Below, one piece after another: positions 25,330 to 34,744 of a DNA stretch of 64,000 nucleotides; the stretch's first letter is position 1, and each line of letters begins with the position of its first letter. The position numbers and the translations under genes were made by a program. The notes beneath the pieces are model-generated. The model ran no database searches, was not told the origin of the DNA, and saw only the letters and a list, made by a program, of their open reading frames with translations. The stretch is from Pseudoalteromonas amylolytica (GTDB taxonomy: Bacteria > Pseudomonadota > Gammaproteobacteria > Enterobacterales > Alteromonadaceae): the NCBI RefSeq assembly GCF_001854605.1, contig NZ_MKJU01000030.1:125840-189839 (forward strand). The letters run 5' to 3'.

Positions 25330-28275
25330 TTAAAATTCCCAGTTAATACTGGCGAAGTAAGTTCTGCCAAAGGTGTCGAATAACCCACCGCTAGTGCCAG
25401 TGTAGTAGCTAGCACCGCCAATATCAGCCTCAGGCATTTGTGGTGTTTCTTTATCAAACACGTTATTGGCACCTATATTGATACGTAGCTGCTCATTGAT
25501 GTTGTAGGATGCCGTTAAATCGGTATACATCATAGTGGGTGTTTCATGAGGTGTAACGATAGATGCTGTATAGGTATCTTTGCTGCGCTGATTGCCCACA
25601 TAGCGAGTTGATGCACCAATGCGGAAGTCGTCATTTTCATAGCTAAGGTTAATTGTACCTTTCCAACGCGGATGAGCAAACAGGCCAACTGTAGGTTCTA
25701 ACTCAAGTGTAGGGTCGGTTTGAATATCTCGTCTAATGAGCTTTTGCACTATGGAGTTAATGCCAAATGTGCCACCTAATGCATCAAACTTATAGTTTGC
25801 AATTATGTCTAAGCCACTCGTACGACGTTCGTTTAAGTTCAGGGTTTTTAGGTTGACGTGGGTGATGATGCCATCAGGCTGGCGCGTTAACAGGGCACAG
25901 AATTGATTATCCAGTGAGCTTTGCTCAACACAGGCATCAACAACCGTAGATACATTAAAACTGCTAATTAGCCCAGAGAGCCTAATATCCCAGTAATCAA
26001 ATGTCACTTCAAGGTTTTCAATACTTTGCGGGGTGATCACCAAACCTGCTGTTAGGGTATTGGCAGTTTCTACATCTAACTCTTTGTTACCAGAGGTGAG
26101 CAATATGCCTGGTTGGTACCAACGAATATCACTGGTGGTGATACCATCTTCATTTTTAAAGACATTCACACCCAGTTTTTTGCAATTCTCAACCACATGT
26201 GGTTCGGCAGTTTGAATGCGGTTTTGACTACATGGTTGATATAGCCATGCAAACCCTTCACCGTCAGAGGTAAATTGCTCACTAATATTTGGCGCACGGG
26301 CCGAGCGAGAGCGAGATACACGTATCGTTAAGTCATCGATAGGCTGCCAAGTTGCACCGACATTCCAGCTAGTGTTTTGACCTGCTTCACTATAATGTGC
26401 TGAACGGGCGGATAAGCTCATATCAAGCTTGGAGGCCATAAACACATCTTTGAGCAACGGGATGTTTGCCTCAACAAAAACATCTTTAACATCGTATTCT
26501 CCCACCACAGGACGTGATACAGCGTAGCCTGCGCCGTAACCTTCTCGAAGCGCTTCTGACGGTTCTGTTTCGCTACTTTCCTTGCGATATTCAGCACCTA
26601 AAGAGACTGCGATTGGGCCAGCCCATCCTTCAAAAAGGTCACCGCTGGTGTTGAAGTGCAGTACCTTTTGAGTTTGCGATTGCGAAGAGGTGTGCTCAAG
26701 GTCAATATAGTTGAGTAAGTCATCCGTCATGGGGGTGAACACATCATGGGGAACACAATTACTGTAATCGTTGCCCGGAATTGGGGCGGCTGTACTATCA
26801 ATGCTTGCACGACAAACGGCATTGCCATTTTCGTCTCTTACTGAATCAAGGCTAGCAAGCCATCGGTCTTCATAATAGCTATTGATGGTGGTGTTATCTG
26901 CGTTAGCCTTACCGTATTGTGCATAAAACTCCCATAGCCAGTTGTTGGAGAACTCGCCTTGAACCGCCGCGACAATCTGGAACAAGTCTCGGCTGTAATC
27001 ACTGCCTTGTTGGCCCATTTCACTAAAGTGACGGGCAATGGGCAAATAGTACATTTCGTTCTGATCCATCAACGCGCCGAGATCTGAGCGAATAAAGGCG
27101 TTATCTCTGGTAAGCGGTACACTGCCATACAATGAGTGCGGAAACATACGAGATTCAGACTCAGTTTTGACATACTTGGTGTCCAAAGAGAAATGGTGGC
27201 CCGAATCAAATTCATAGTTAATGGTATTATTAAATAGGGCCTTTTCAACTGGTACGCGTAGGCGTTGGAACTCATATGCGCCTAGCTGCTCACCGCCTTC
27301 ATCGGTTTGAATACCAGTTAAGCCATTTTCTGGGCGATACAGTTCACCGCTGTTACCCAACTTTACTGGGCGCATAGAGCCATCATTGTTGAAGGTGTAT
27401 GCGACACCACCGATAAATACCACAGTGGTGGGGCTGGCAGAAATTGAATAACGTCGAGCCATGATGTTGTTTGGGATATCATCATGTTTGGTGATCTCGG
27501 TCACTTCTTCAGAGGTTTTACCTTCCGCGAGCAGTCTTAGTTTTAAGTCAACGTGTTCTGGATTAGGTAAATATTGCCAGTTTGCGTTGGTATATGGTCG
27601 GTCTTTGGCGTCTATTTCTGCTTCCTTGTTATAAGAAAAGTAGAATGTAGCGTTACCTTTGTTGTCGTTAAAATTTAGACCGTGAAGAAAGTTAAAGCCG
27701 TGTTTTTCACCATCTGAGCGAGAAGATATACCCGCTGACAAATCTAATTTTGAGCCAACATAATCCGTTTTAGTGATGATGTTTATTACACCTGCTACCG
27801 CATCGGCACCATATACCGATGAAGCACCCCCTGTGAGTACTTCAATACGTTTGATAAGCCCAGTTGGGATAGAGCTGATATCTACCGTACTTTCACCCGG
27901 AATTGAGCCAACATGGCGACGGCCATTGACCAGTGTCAATGTTCTTTTAGCGCCTTGGCCACGTAAGTCCTGTGTGCTGACACCAGCACTGCCGTTATAG
28001 TTACTGGTACCTGAGCTTAGGCCGGGTGCCATGGAAGGAAGTTTGTTCAGCAGTTCTGCAATATCTGTTGCACCACTGGCTGTAATTATGTCCTCTCCAA
28101 TCACGGTCACTGGAGAAGGCGAGGTGGCTTCAATACTTAACAAACGACTACCTGTTACGGAGATCCGTTCGACTTTTTCTTCACCATTTTTATCTGTATT
28201 TGCTTGTACACAAGAAGTTGATAAAAAAGAGCATATGCCTAAAAGGCTGAGAGTTATTTTATTGATTTTTTGCAC
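25330..28275 (-). CDS. TonB-dependent outer-membrane receptor
   Basis: This 981-residue protein starts at a GTG. A signal peptide (first about 25 residues) is followed by the TonB box region and plug domain (about 35-160), with EKVERISVTGSRL, LVNGRRHVG and SSVYGADAVAGVINIITK as hallmarks. The remainder is the 22-strand barrel, closing with FGRTYFASINWEF, ending in Phe as outer-membrane proteins do. It belongs to the large, often peptide- or polysaccharide-linked receptor group of Alteromonadales. The substrate is not evident, and no siderophore or sugar genes adjoin it. Transcribed alone, divergent from an XRE-DUF4177 gene. Confidence 0.93.
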   Translation of the reverse strand: MQKINKITLSLLGICSFLSTSCVQANTDKNGEEKVERISVTGSRLLSIEATSPSPVTVIGEDIITASGATDIAELLNKLPSMAPGLSSGTSNYNGSAGVSTQDLRGQGAKRTLTLVNGRRHVGSIPGESTVDISSIPTGLIKRIEVLTGGASSVYGADAVAGVINIITKTDYVGSKLDLSAGISSRSDGEKHGFNFLHGLNFNDNKGNATFYFSYNKEAEIDAKDRPYTNANWQYLPNPEHVDLKLRLLAEGKTSEEVTEITKHDDIPNNIMARRYSISASPTTVVFIGGVAYTFNNDGSMRPVKLGNSGELYRPENGLTGIQTDEGGEQLGAYEFQRLRVPVEKALFNNTINYEFDSGHHFSLDTKYVKTESESRMFPHSLYGSVPLTRDNAFIRSDLGALMDQNEMYYLPIARHFSEMGQQGSDYSRDLFQIVAAVQGEFSNNWLWEFYAQYGKANADNTTINSYYEDRWLASLDSVRDENGNAVCRASIDSTAAPIPGNDYSNCVPHDVFTPMTDDLLNYIDLEHTSSQSQTQKVLHFNTSGDLFEGWAGPIAVSLGAEYRKESSETEPSEALREGYGAGYAVSRPVVGEYDVKDVFVEANIPLLKDVFMASKLDMSLSARSAHYSEAGQNTSWNVGATWQPIDDLTIRVSRSRSARAPNISEQFTSDGEGFAWLYQPCSQNRIQTAEPHVVENCKKLGVNVFKNEDGITTSDIRWYQPGILLTSGNKELDVETANTLTAGLVITPQSIENLEVTFDYWDIRLSGLISSFNVSTVVDACVEQSSLDNQFCALLTRQPDGIITHVNLKTLNLNERRTSGLDIIANYKFDALGGTFGINSIVQKLIRRDIQTDPTLELEPTVGLFAHPRWKGTINLSYENDDFRIGASTRYVGNQRSKDTYTASIVTPHETPTMMYTDLTASYNINEQLRINIGANNVFDKETPQMPEADIGGASYYTGTSGGLFDTFGRTYFASINWEF

Positions 28276-28697
28276 GGTTTTTTACTCTTTAGTTGTTGTC
28301 ACTGGCGCTACCTTATTACAGTTTTATATATGGGAACACGGATTGGAATGAATACAATATTCATAGATGTGGATTATTGTTTACGATTAATTTACCATTT
28401 CGTCCCATAAATCGGGCTGAATATTTTAAGTTTTAGCTCTAAGTAAGTGGATGCTTACATATTTGTGTTTTTTATTGAATATTGTTGGGTATTTTGCATT
28501 TTTAACGTGCTAGATGTGGCAAGGGGTTTGTGGGTTTTTATTCTCTAATTTTGAATAAAAAACCTTTTTAGTTTCATATCCCCGTATGCTGTTCTATCTG
28601 TATTTGGAAAAAGTGTCGTAAAAATGTCGGCTAAATTTTGGCGCTCAGCTGTAACGAACTCTATACAGTGGAAGCAAAGAACGAGTTGTGAAAAGGT
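28276..28697. other. 422-bp divergent intergenic region
   Basis: Should carry the promoters of the TonB-dependent receptor (minus) and the XRE-DUF4177 gene (plus). AT-rich. I see no convincing operator, hairpin or small gene. Confidence 0.5.
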
Positions 28698-29117
28698 ATG
28701 AAAATAAATGCAAAGCAAGTTGTCCGATTTCGGCGCAGTAAATCTTGGTCTCAAGAGCAATTGGCTGAACAAACAGGATTAAACCTGAGAACAATACAGC
28801 GCATTGAAAATGAAGGTGTAGCTTCAATGCGCTCAAGTAAGGCGTTGGCTGCTACATTTGATGTTGAGGTCGACTCCCTAAGCGAGTTGGATGAACAAAT
28901 ACGGTATGAATTTAAAGTAGTGGAAATAGCATTTGATGCACGTATCGCATTGGATTTTAACAAGCCCCTAGCCTCTGAACTCAATGCGGAACTAAACAAG
29001 CATGGACAGGCAGGTTGGAAACTGGCGCAGGTTATCGCACCAGATAAAATTATGGGTAATTATGCAGTGCCAGACAATAAGCTGCTGGTGATTATGCAAA
29101 GAGAAGTTTTGTCTTAG
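28698..29117 (+). CDS. XRE regulator fused to a DUF4177 domain
   Basis: The 139-residue protein has an HTH_3 domain at residues 1-60 (VVRFRRSKSWSQEQLAEQTG, then LRTIQRIENEG) and a C-terminal segment, about 70-135, with YEFKVVEIAF and LNAELNKHGQAGWKLAQVI, the DUF4177 pattern. DUF4177 is a small domain of unknown function. The fusion suggests a ligand- or protein-sensing regulator. The AAAAGG just upstream is very close to the ATG, so the start is a little uncertain. It may regulate the divergent TonB-dependent receptor (inference). Confidence 0.82.
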   Translation: MKINAKQVVRFRRSKSWSQEQLAEQTGLNLRTIQRIENEGVASMRSSKALAATFDVEVDSLSELDEQIRYEFKVVEIAFDARIALDFNKPLASELNAELNKHGQAGWKLAQVIAPDKIMGNYAVPDNKLLVIMQREVLS

Positions 29118-29212
29118 TCGCTATTGATGGAGTTAACTGATAGCAGCATAAGATCGATATCTAACTTGGCTGTATTGGTTTTAAACGCAGTAACATGGCC
29201 AAAGACGTGGGC

Positions 29213-29251
29213 GCTCACACAAACATGGAAAGTAACCCTGTTTGTGTGAGC
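29213..29251. terminator. Perfect 13-bp hairpin
   Basis: GCTCACACAAACA (29213-29225) pairs with TGTTTGTGTGAGC (29239-29251) around a 13-nt loop, between the convergent XRE-DUF4177 gene and the choice-of-anchor I gene. No T-run on either side. Confidence 0.55.
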
Positions 29252-29262
29252 AAAACATTGCG

Positions 29263-31116
29263 TTAGTCTTTTAGGTCAACCTGCCACACGGCAATAGAAC
29301 CTGAAATTTCATTGCCGATAATCAACAGCGGTTTGCCTGTCGCGCTTTGCTCTGCGCTGACGAATGTCATCCCCTCAGGCGCTAGATCGCCTGAAATGTC
29401 AGCATCTTCTACCAAGCCTCGGTTATAGAAATAATCAGTGAACTTAACGTCATACGGATTAGTGATGTCATACACCATCACACCACCCATGCGCTCAAGT
29501 CCGACAAATGCGAATAGGCGCTCACCGACATTACCAATAGCTAGCGCTTCAGGCTCTGGACCTTTGGCATCGGAGCGGGTATCACCCTCGTTGGCATCTT
29601 CATCGTTGTTGAATGCGTCGCCGTGGATAGCGGCTGTGATACGCTCTATCTGATCGCCAGAATCAAATACCACCAAACCATTGCTGTCCCAGATGGTAAA
29701 CGAGCGCGCACCATAGGTGTAAAGCTGTTCGTACTGGCCGTCATTGTCAGCATCGCCCTTAACCGTGGTGACTTTTAATCGGCCAATGTCGTCATTGTCA
29801 TTGTTCAGGTATGAAAAGTTACTTGCAAGCGTTAGGTCTTTCGCTCGGCTTTCATCAATATAAGCTAAGCAGCCATCGTCTTCATCGTAATCTAGACCAC
29901 CCTTGGCAGCACAGTCAGCTTCACTGTTTACGTCAAAAAAGTACTCGCGACCATCACCTTCGTTGGCGCTGACAATAAAGTTCGCACCCTTCCAAGTAAA
30001 ATTGGAAATGGTGTCAGGTTGGTACATACCATACAACCCAGGGTACGTGCGAAAGTTGATTTTACCGTCTTTGTCGGATGCATCCATGGTCAAATTTGAC
30101 CAGTCTTTAAAGCCCAGACCTAGTAACTTCACGCTATTGTCGGTTAGATCAACCACCGCCATACCATTGTTTTCTTGTATTGAAACATACGCATAGCGAT
30201 TGTCTTTAGTGATGGTGACATATTCTGGCTCTAAATCCATTGCAACAGTGGTATTAATGAGTTTGCCATTGATCGTGCGACCTGTTGGGTTGGCAAATAC
30301 CATGCCTTGCGCTTCAAGTTCTGCTTGTTTGTCGTTGAAGGCTGTGAAGTCAATGTGCGTCGCAGTATCTGCAACTGCGCCGTTAGTGACATCGATAATA
30401 CTGATACTACCTTCAGGGTCAATGCTGTAATCACCAGTGGGCTCACCTTCGTTGGCAACCACCACTTTAGTTCCATCAGGGCTGAAAGTGACCATGTCGG
30501 GTAGGGCACCAGCTTGGACGTTTTTCAAAAATACAGGGGTATCTCCAGAGATGTCGTAAAATGCGATATGACCCGCAATACCTGTGGTTTTTGAAGCCAT
30601 CGCGACTGCGAGCAGCTGGTTGTTGTTGTCGATAGCAATACTATTGGCATCGCCTGGTGTATGTTCATTTAACAAAATGGTCATGGCGCTACTTAAGTTT
30701 GTGGTTGTCACCACACTTTCGTTATTTTTGGCAAGCGCTACGGTATCAAATGAGGTAGCGGGTAGAATTTCTACCACCGCGCTATCACCAGAGCTGTTTA
30801 TTGCATAGATCCATTTTTTCGAGGTTTGATAGGCAACAATCTCGGCGGCACCTTCTGGGCTTTGTGGGTTAAGTACAGCGCGACCCACTAATTGAATATC
30901 TAATAAGCGGTTGGCGTCTTTTCCGTCAGAGCCATTTTGCCCATCTAATCCATCCTGACCATTGTCGCCTTGCTCCCCTTTATCACCGGCCTCGCCTTGT
31001 TCGCCAACAGGCCCTTGCGCACCAATTTTACCATCGTCTCCATCTAGCGAGCAGCCTGACAAAATGGTGGTGATAGATAACGCGATGAGGGAAGATTTTA
31101 ATGAATGCTTCAACAT
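29263..31116 (-). CDS. Choice-of-anchor I family lipoprotein with a collagen-like segment
   Basis: The start MLKHSLKSSLIALSITTILS is preferred because AAAGGG lies just upstream; the frame extends 48 bp further but loses the signal. A lipoprotein signal ends at SGC (Cys22). Residues about 27-70 form a collagen-like Gly-X-Y stretch (GAQGPVGEQGEAGDKGEQGD). The remaining 540 residues form a propeller-like domain with EGEPTGDYSIDPEGSISIID and PEPEALAIG, the pattern of choice-of-anchor I / phytase-like esterase proteins. Length 617. It is likely displayed on the outer membrane, the collagen-like stalk holding the propeller away from the surface (inference). Enzymatic activity unknown. Confidence 0.85.
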   Translation of the reverse strand: MLKHSLKSSLIALSITTILSGCSLDGDDGKIGAQGPVGEQGEAGDKGEQGDNGQDGLDGQNGSDGKDANRLLDIQLVGRAVLNPQSPEGAAEIVAYQTSKKWIYAINSSGDSAVVEILPATSFDTVALAKNNESVVTTTNLSSAMTILLNEHTPGDANSIAIDNNNQLLAVAMASKTTGIAGHIAFYDISGDTPVFLKNVQAGALPDMVTFSPDGTKVVVANEGEPTGDYSIDPEGSISIIDVTNGAVADTATHIDFTAFNDKQAELEAQGMVFANPTGRTINGKLINTTVAMDLEPEYVTITKDNRYAYVSIQENNGMAVVDLTDNSVKLLGLGFKDWSNLTMDASDKDGKINFRTYPGLYGMYQPDTISNFTWKGANFIVSANEGDGREYFFDVNSEADCAAKGGLDYDEDDGCLAYIDESRAKDLTLASNFSYLNNDNDDIGRLKVTTVKGDADNDGQYEQLYTYGARSFTIWDSNGLVVFDSGDQIERITAAIHGDAFNNDEDANEGDTRSDAKGPEPEALAIGNVGERLFAFVGLERMGGVMVYDITNPYDVKFTDYFYNRGLVEDADISGDLAPEGMTFVSAEQSATGKPLLIIGNEISGSIAVWQVDLKD

Positions 31117-31344
31117 GTTTGACCCTTTAATTTTGATTACATTAAAAAGGGAACAGTCAAACATAAATTGATGACTCTGATGTGACTATATTCTTTCAGT
31201 TTAATTGCTCATATCGCAATAGTATTTTGCTCGGATATCAGTAATCGTAACGGAACATGAAAACAGGCGCTTGTCGCTTTTTTAAAAAGGAAGAGATATA
31301 AAGCGTAACCCCATTGTAAGGGGTTACGCGCTGATGTTGGCTTG

Positions 31345-31938
31345 TTACATCGGACCTGTGTACCACAACACGTATACATGGCCTGAAGCCAGAGAGTAAT
31401 TGTACTCGCGCCCACCTGCAGCGTACCAGCAGTGACCATTTACTAGTTTGCCCGTCATGTAGTTACCATGCGCGTCTTTAACGCCACACACGTACATAGG
31501 GTAACCACTGTCTCTGCCACTTTTTATTAAGTATTTACCTGGGTGGAATATATTGCCCTCTAAGTCGACACGAGTGTTTACTTGTTCCCACTGTATGTAA
31601 CTTGGGTGTACCTCAAGAATATCGAAAGTGCCTTCTGGTTGAGGATACTCTCTGCCATTTGATGGTACATAGCAGGTGCCATTAACATATTTACCTACTA
31701 AATCACCACGGTCGCGGCAAACGTAAACATTTGCGCCATTTTCTGTGCCTTTATCGAAGCGAACGGTATTGGGCGGAAGTGGATCTCTACCATCTATTGT
31801 ATTCCATAGACAACGAGCATTATGGCCTGAATATTCATTGTCTTTACACTGAGCATATTTGTAATCAGTTGCAAATGCTTGTTGCCCAAATAGTGCAGAA
31901 CCTAGCAAGAGTGCTGAAGTTAAGATTTTCTTTTTCAC
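31345..31938 (-). CDS. Secreted protein with two DM9-like repeats
   Basis: This 197-residue protein has a signal peptide ending AFA. Two related segments, VGKYVNGTCYVPSNGREY (about 80-97) and TGKLVNGHCWYAAGGREY (about 162-179), match the DM9 core (PGKV..G.CYVPYGGKE). Each is preceded by a V-YVCR or MYVCG strand. DM9 proteins (DUF3421) are best known from insects and oysters, where some are mannose-binding lectins; bacterial members are known but sparse. A sugar-binding exported role is a fair guess. Single gene, starting well apart from its neighbours. Confidence 0.75.
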   Translation of the reverse strand: MKKKILTSALLLGSALFGQQAFATDYKYAQCKDNEYSGHNARCLWNTIDGRDPLPPNTVRFDKGTENGANVYVCRDRGDLVGKYVNGTCYVPSNGREYPQPEGTFDILEVHPSYIQWEQVNTRVDLEGNIFHPGKYLIKSGRDSGYPMYVCGVKDAHGNYMTGKLVNGHCWYAAGGREYNYSLASGHVYVLWYTGPM

Positions 31939-32442
31939 TGTAATTTTCCTTATATAAAAAATAAATAATGAATATCGCTCACTTGTTGTGAGCTGGTATG
32001 TATTCTTATTGGGAACTTGAAAATTACGAGAAAAAAACTGTAAAAAAAAGGTGATAATTGTTTTTTCTTTATCTAAGGTGTTGATTTATTGGGTTATATT
32101 TTATTTGTGATGAGGTCGAATTTTTTGAATAAACCTCAAAGCATGAAGGTAAAGTGTATACCTTCAGTGCTTAGTACCTGCTTAAAAGGCTAGCGCATGC
32201 TTAATATTTATCGCTGTTACACAGATAAAAAGGGAATTTAAATACACAGCCTATCTGGTCGTCCTTGCGCTTTGCTCACGAAACTTATCAGCGTTAAATT
32301 ACGTGCGTTAAGGGGGCTTTCATGTGTTGCAATGGGTGGTGTTCTGTTATGGCAAGAATACGCGTGTGAGAAGTAGGGCATGAAAAAGCCGAGCGATTAA
32401 GCTCGGCTATGTAAACTAAATATAATATTAGAGATGGTGTGT
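31939..32442. other. 504-bp intergenic region
   Basis: Holds the DM9 gene promoter (minus strand), a perfect 8-bp hairpin TGAAGGTA / TACCTTCA at 32144-32166 of unclear purpose, and the CorC terminator at 32387. No gene seen. Confidence 0.5.
32387..32408 (-). terminator. Terminator of the CorC/YfjD gene
   Basis: AGCCGAGC (32387-32394) pairs with GCTCGGCT (32401-32408). On the minus strand the stem is followed by TTTTT, the rho-independent form. Confidence 0.85.
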
Positions 32443-33711
32443 TTAATGAGTTTGTTTACCAGGCATTACTTTGACAAGCTTTACCATATTTTCTTTTAGC
32501 TCAACCACTTCCATTGGGTAGCCAGAAATAATTAAGCTCAAAGGTGCATCGGGAATATCCTCTAGGTGCTCAACAATCAAGCCACTGAGCGTCTTCGGGC
32601 CTTCCGTTGGTAACTCCCAGTTCATTTCTTTGTTGATATCACGGATATTTGCCGCGCCATCTACCAACACCGAACCATCGCTTTGTACGTCAACTTCGTC
32701 GCTGGCGGCGGGAGTTTGCGTGGTAGTAAAGTCACCAACCACTTCTTCAAGAATATCTTCAAGTGTCACGAGGCCTTGAATATCACCATATTCATCAACC
32801 ACTAAGCCAATACGCTCCTTACTTTGCTGAAACTTTAATAACTGAGTATTCAGTGAGGTATTTTCAGGAATGTAGTAAATCTCACGTACTGCTCTTAGCA
32901 ATGATGGCTTATCAAACTGCTCTTTAGTCAGTAGTCGCAACGCATCGCGGGCATGGATAAAGCCAACTGCATCGTCGATTTGATCGCGATACAACAGTAC
33001 GCGGGTGTGTTGCGCATTGGTCAGTTGTCGAGAAATATCTTTCCAGTCATCGTTAATATCGATAGCGTTGATCTCGTTGCGCGGGATCATAATGTCTTCA
33101 ACGGTGACTTGCTCTAAATCTAAAATAGACGTCAGCATGTTTTGGTGATTGCTTGGTAATAACGCGCTGGATTCATTCACCACAGTTTTGAGCTCTTCTT
33201 TGCTGAGGCTATGCTCTTCAATTTGCTGATTAGAAATACCGAATAGCTTGAGCATGCCGTTGGTGATCCAGTTAACTGTTATAACCAGCGGGAACAGTAC
33301 TTTTAATAAGCCTTTTAAAATAATCGAGCTTGGAAAAGCGACTTTTTCAGGGTATAACGCAGCGAGCGTTTTTGGTGTTACTTCGGCAAAGATCAGTACC
33401 ACAAGTGTTAGTACAAAGGTTGAAATTGCAATTCCCATATCGCCGTACAAACGCAAGCCGATAATCGTGGCAACTTGCGCAGCTGCGATATTCACTAGGT
33501 TGTTACCGATAAGGATCAGGCCGATAAGCCTATCGGGGCGTCGTAGCAACTTGCTGACGCGTTTAGCTGCACGGTGGTTTTCTTTTTCGAGGTGACGTAG
33601 TCGAATACGGTTTATTGACATGATCCCCGTTTCAGAGCTAGAAAAATAGCCCGAGATCATGATAAGCAAGCCCAATATAATAAATAAGGTGCTTGTAGAT
33701 ATGTCGTCCAA
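32443..33711 (-). CDS. yfjD: CNNM/CorC-family membrane transporter-like protein (YfjD type)
   Basis: The 422-residue protein has an N-terminal DUF21 membrane domain (about 1-190; SSETGIMSINRIRLRHLEKE is typical), a CBS pair (about 205-335; EDIMIPRNEINAID and GLVTLEDILEEVVGDF) and a C-terminal CorC_HlyC transporter-associated domain (about 345-420). The family is implicated in Mg/Co efflux. It lies next to ypjD and divergent ffh, the same neighbourhood as E. coli ffh-ypjD-yfjD, which supports the name. 61 bp downstream of the ypjD-like gene, so probably co-transcribed. Confidence 0.92.
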   Translation of the reverse strand: MDDISTSTLFIILGLLIMISGYFSSSETGIMSINRIRLRHLEKENHRAAKRVSKLLRRPDRLIGLILIGNNLVNIAAAQVATIIGLRLYGDMGIAISTFVLTLVVLIFAEVTPKTLAALYPEKVAFPSSIILKGLLKVLFPLVITVNWITNGMLKLFGISNQQIEEHSLSKEELKTVVNESSALLPSNHQNMLTSILDLEQVTVEDIMIPRNEINAIDINDDWKDISRQLTNAQHTRVLLYRDQIDDAVGFIHARDALRLLTKEQFDKPSLLRAVREIYYIPENTSLNTQLLKFQQSKERIGLVVDEYGDIQGLVTLEDILEEVVGDFTTTQTPAASDEVDVQSDGSVLVDGAANIRDINKEMNWELPTEGPKTLSGLIVEHLEDIPDAPLSLIISGYPMEVVELKENMVKLVKVMPGKQTH

Positions 33712-33772
33712 CAGTGGATCCCTTTCTTTCTTACGAACGTGTATTAAGCGTTAGCCAGCGCAAAGAGTCAAG

Positions 33773-34582
33773 TTAAAACTTGCCTAAGATGACTTCTTGA
33801 ATAAATCGACTGCCAAAATAGGCCAGTGTTACTAAGCCAGATGCAACCATAATTGAGAATACCACTGCTTTACCACGCCAACCAAACTGATGATGACCAA
33901 AGGTGACACCTGCAAAAACCACCCAAGCCGCTAACGAGAGGACCGTTTTGTGAATAAACTCTTTGGCAAACATACCATCTAAGAATACAAACCCCGACAG
34001 CAGCGCTAAAGTAAGCAGCCCAGTGCCTATGGTTAACAACTGGTACAGTTGTCTTTCTACTTGCATAAGCGGTGGCAAATGACTGTGCATAATGGCAAGG
34101 TCTTTGTGTTTTAGGCGGTTATCGATATAGAAAAACTGTACAGCGTACAACGTGGCGATAATGAGCACACAATAAGCCAGCAGTGATAAGGAAATATGTA
34201 CAACCAGACCTAAATCAACATTGATGGTTTGCATTACAATATGATGCGGAATAAATAAACTCGCAGTGAGTAATATCGCGGCAAAGCCATACACCACGGG
34301 CAATAGCAACGTAGCAGGGAGCTTTAACGACACCGCCGTAACACTGACCACAATGACCCAGCAGGTCAACAGCGCGACGTTTACCGTGCTTAAGTCTTGT
34401 CCTTCGCTGGTAAACACTGAGTTTACCAATAGCAGCATATGCGAGAGAATCGCCAGTGTGCTAAGAACAATGGTCAGTTTTTGATTTGGCCCTTCTTTAT
34501 GAAATAGCCTTGATAAAACGTGGCCGGTTGCAAGCACGTAAAACAGACTGGCGAATAAAGACAAGCTGATAATCAACATCAA
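33773..34582 (-). CDS. ypjD: YpjD/CcsA-like cytochrome c assembly family membrane protein
   Basis: The 269-residue protein has about eight hydrophobic helices. LGLVVHISLSLLAYCVLIIATLY and WVVFAGVTFGHHQFGWRGK match the CcsA/CcmC-like membrane family with conserved His residues. In E. coli the equivalent, YpjD, lies beside ffh and yfjD, exactly as here. Its precise biochemical function is not established. Divergent from ffh with a gap of about 160 bp. Confidence 0.9.
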   Translation of the reverse strand: MMLIISLSLFASLFYVLATGHVLSRLFHKEGPNQKLTIVLSTLAILSHMLLLVNSVFTSEGQDLSTVNVALLTCWVIVVSVTAVSLKLPATLLLPVVYGFAAILLTASLFIPHHIVMQTINVDLGLVVHISLSLLAYCVLIIATLYAVQFFYIDNRLKHKDLAIMHSHLPPLMQVERQLYQLLTIGTGLLTLALLSGFVFLDGMFAKEFIHKTVLSLAAWVVFAGVTFGHHQFGWRGKAVVFSIMVASGLVTLAYFGSRFIQEVILGKF

Positions 34583-34744
34583 AGTGTGCCCAATATTTAA
34601 TTTCCTTTGTAAAGCTATTGTATTTTAAGCGTTGCTGCTTGCATAGAGTTTCCAAAAAGAAACTTTGTCTGCACTTGAACACTGTATTAGTCGGGGCCAT
34701 ATCAGTATAATGTCGAGCAATTACGATTTATTGGAACCTAATAC

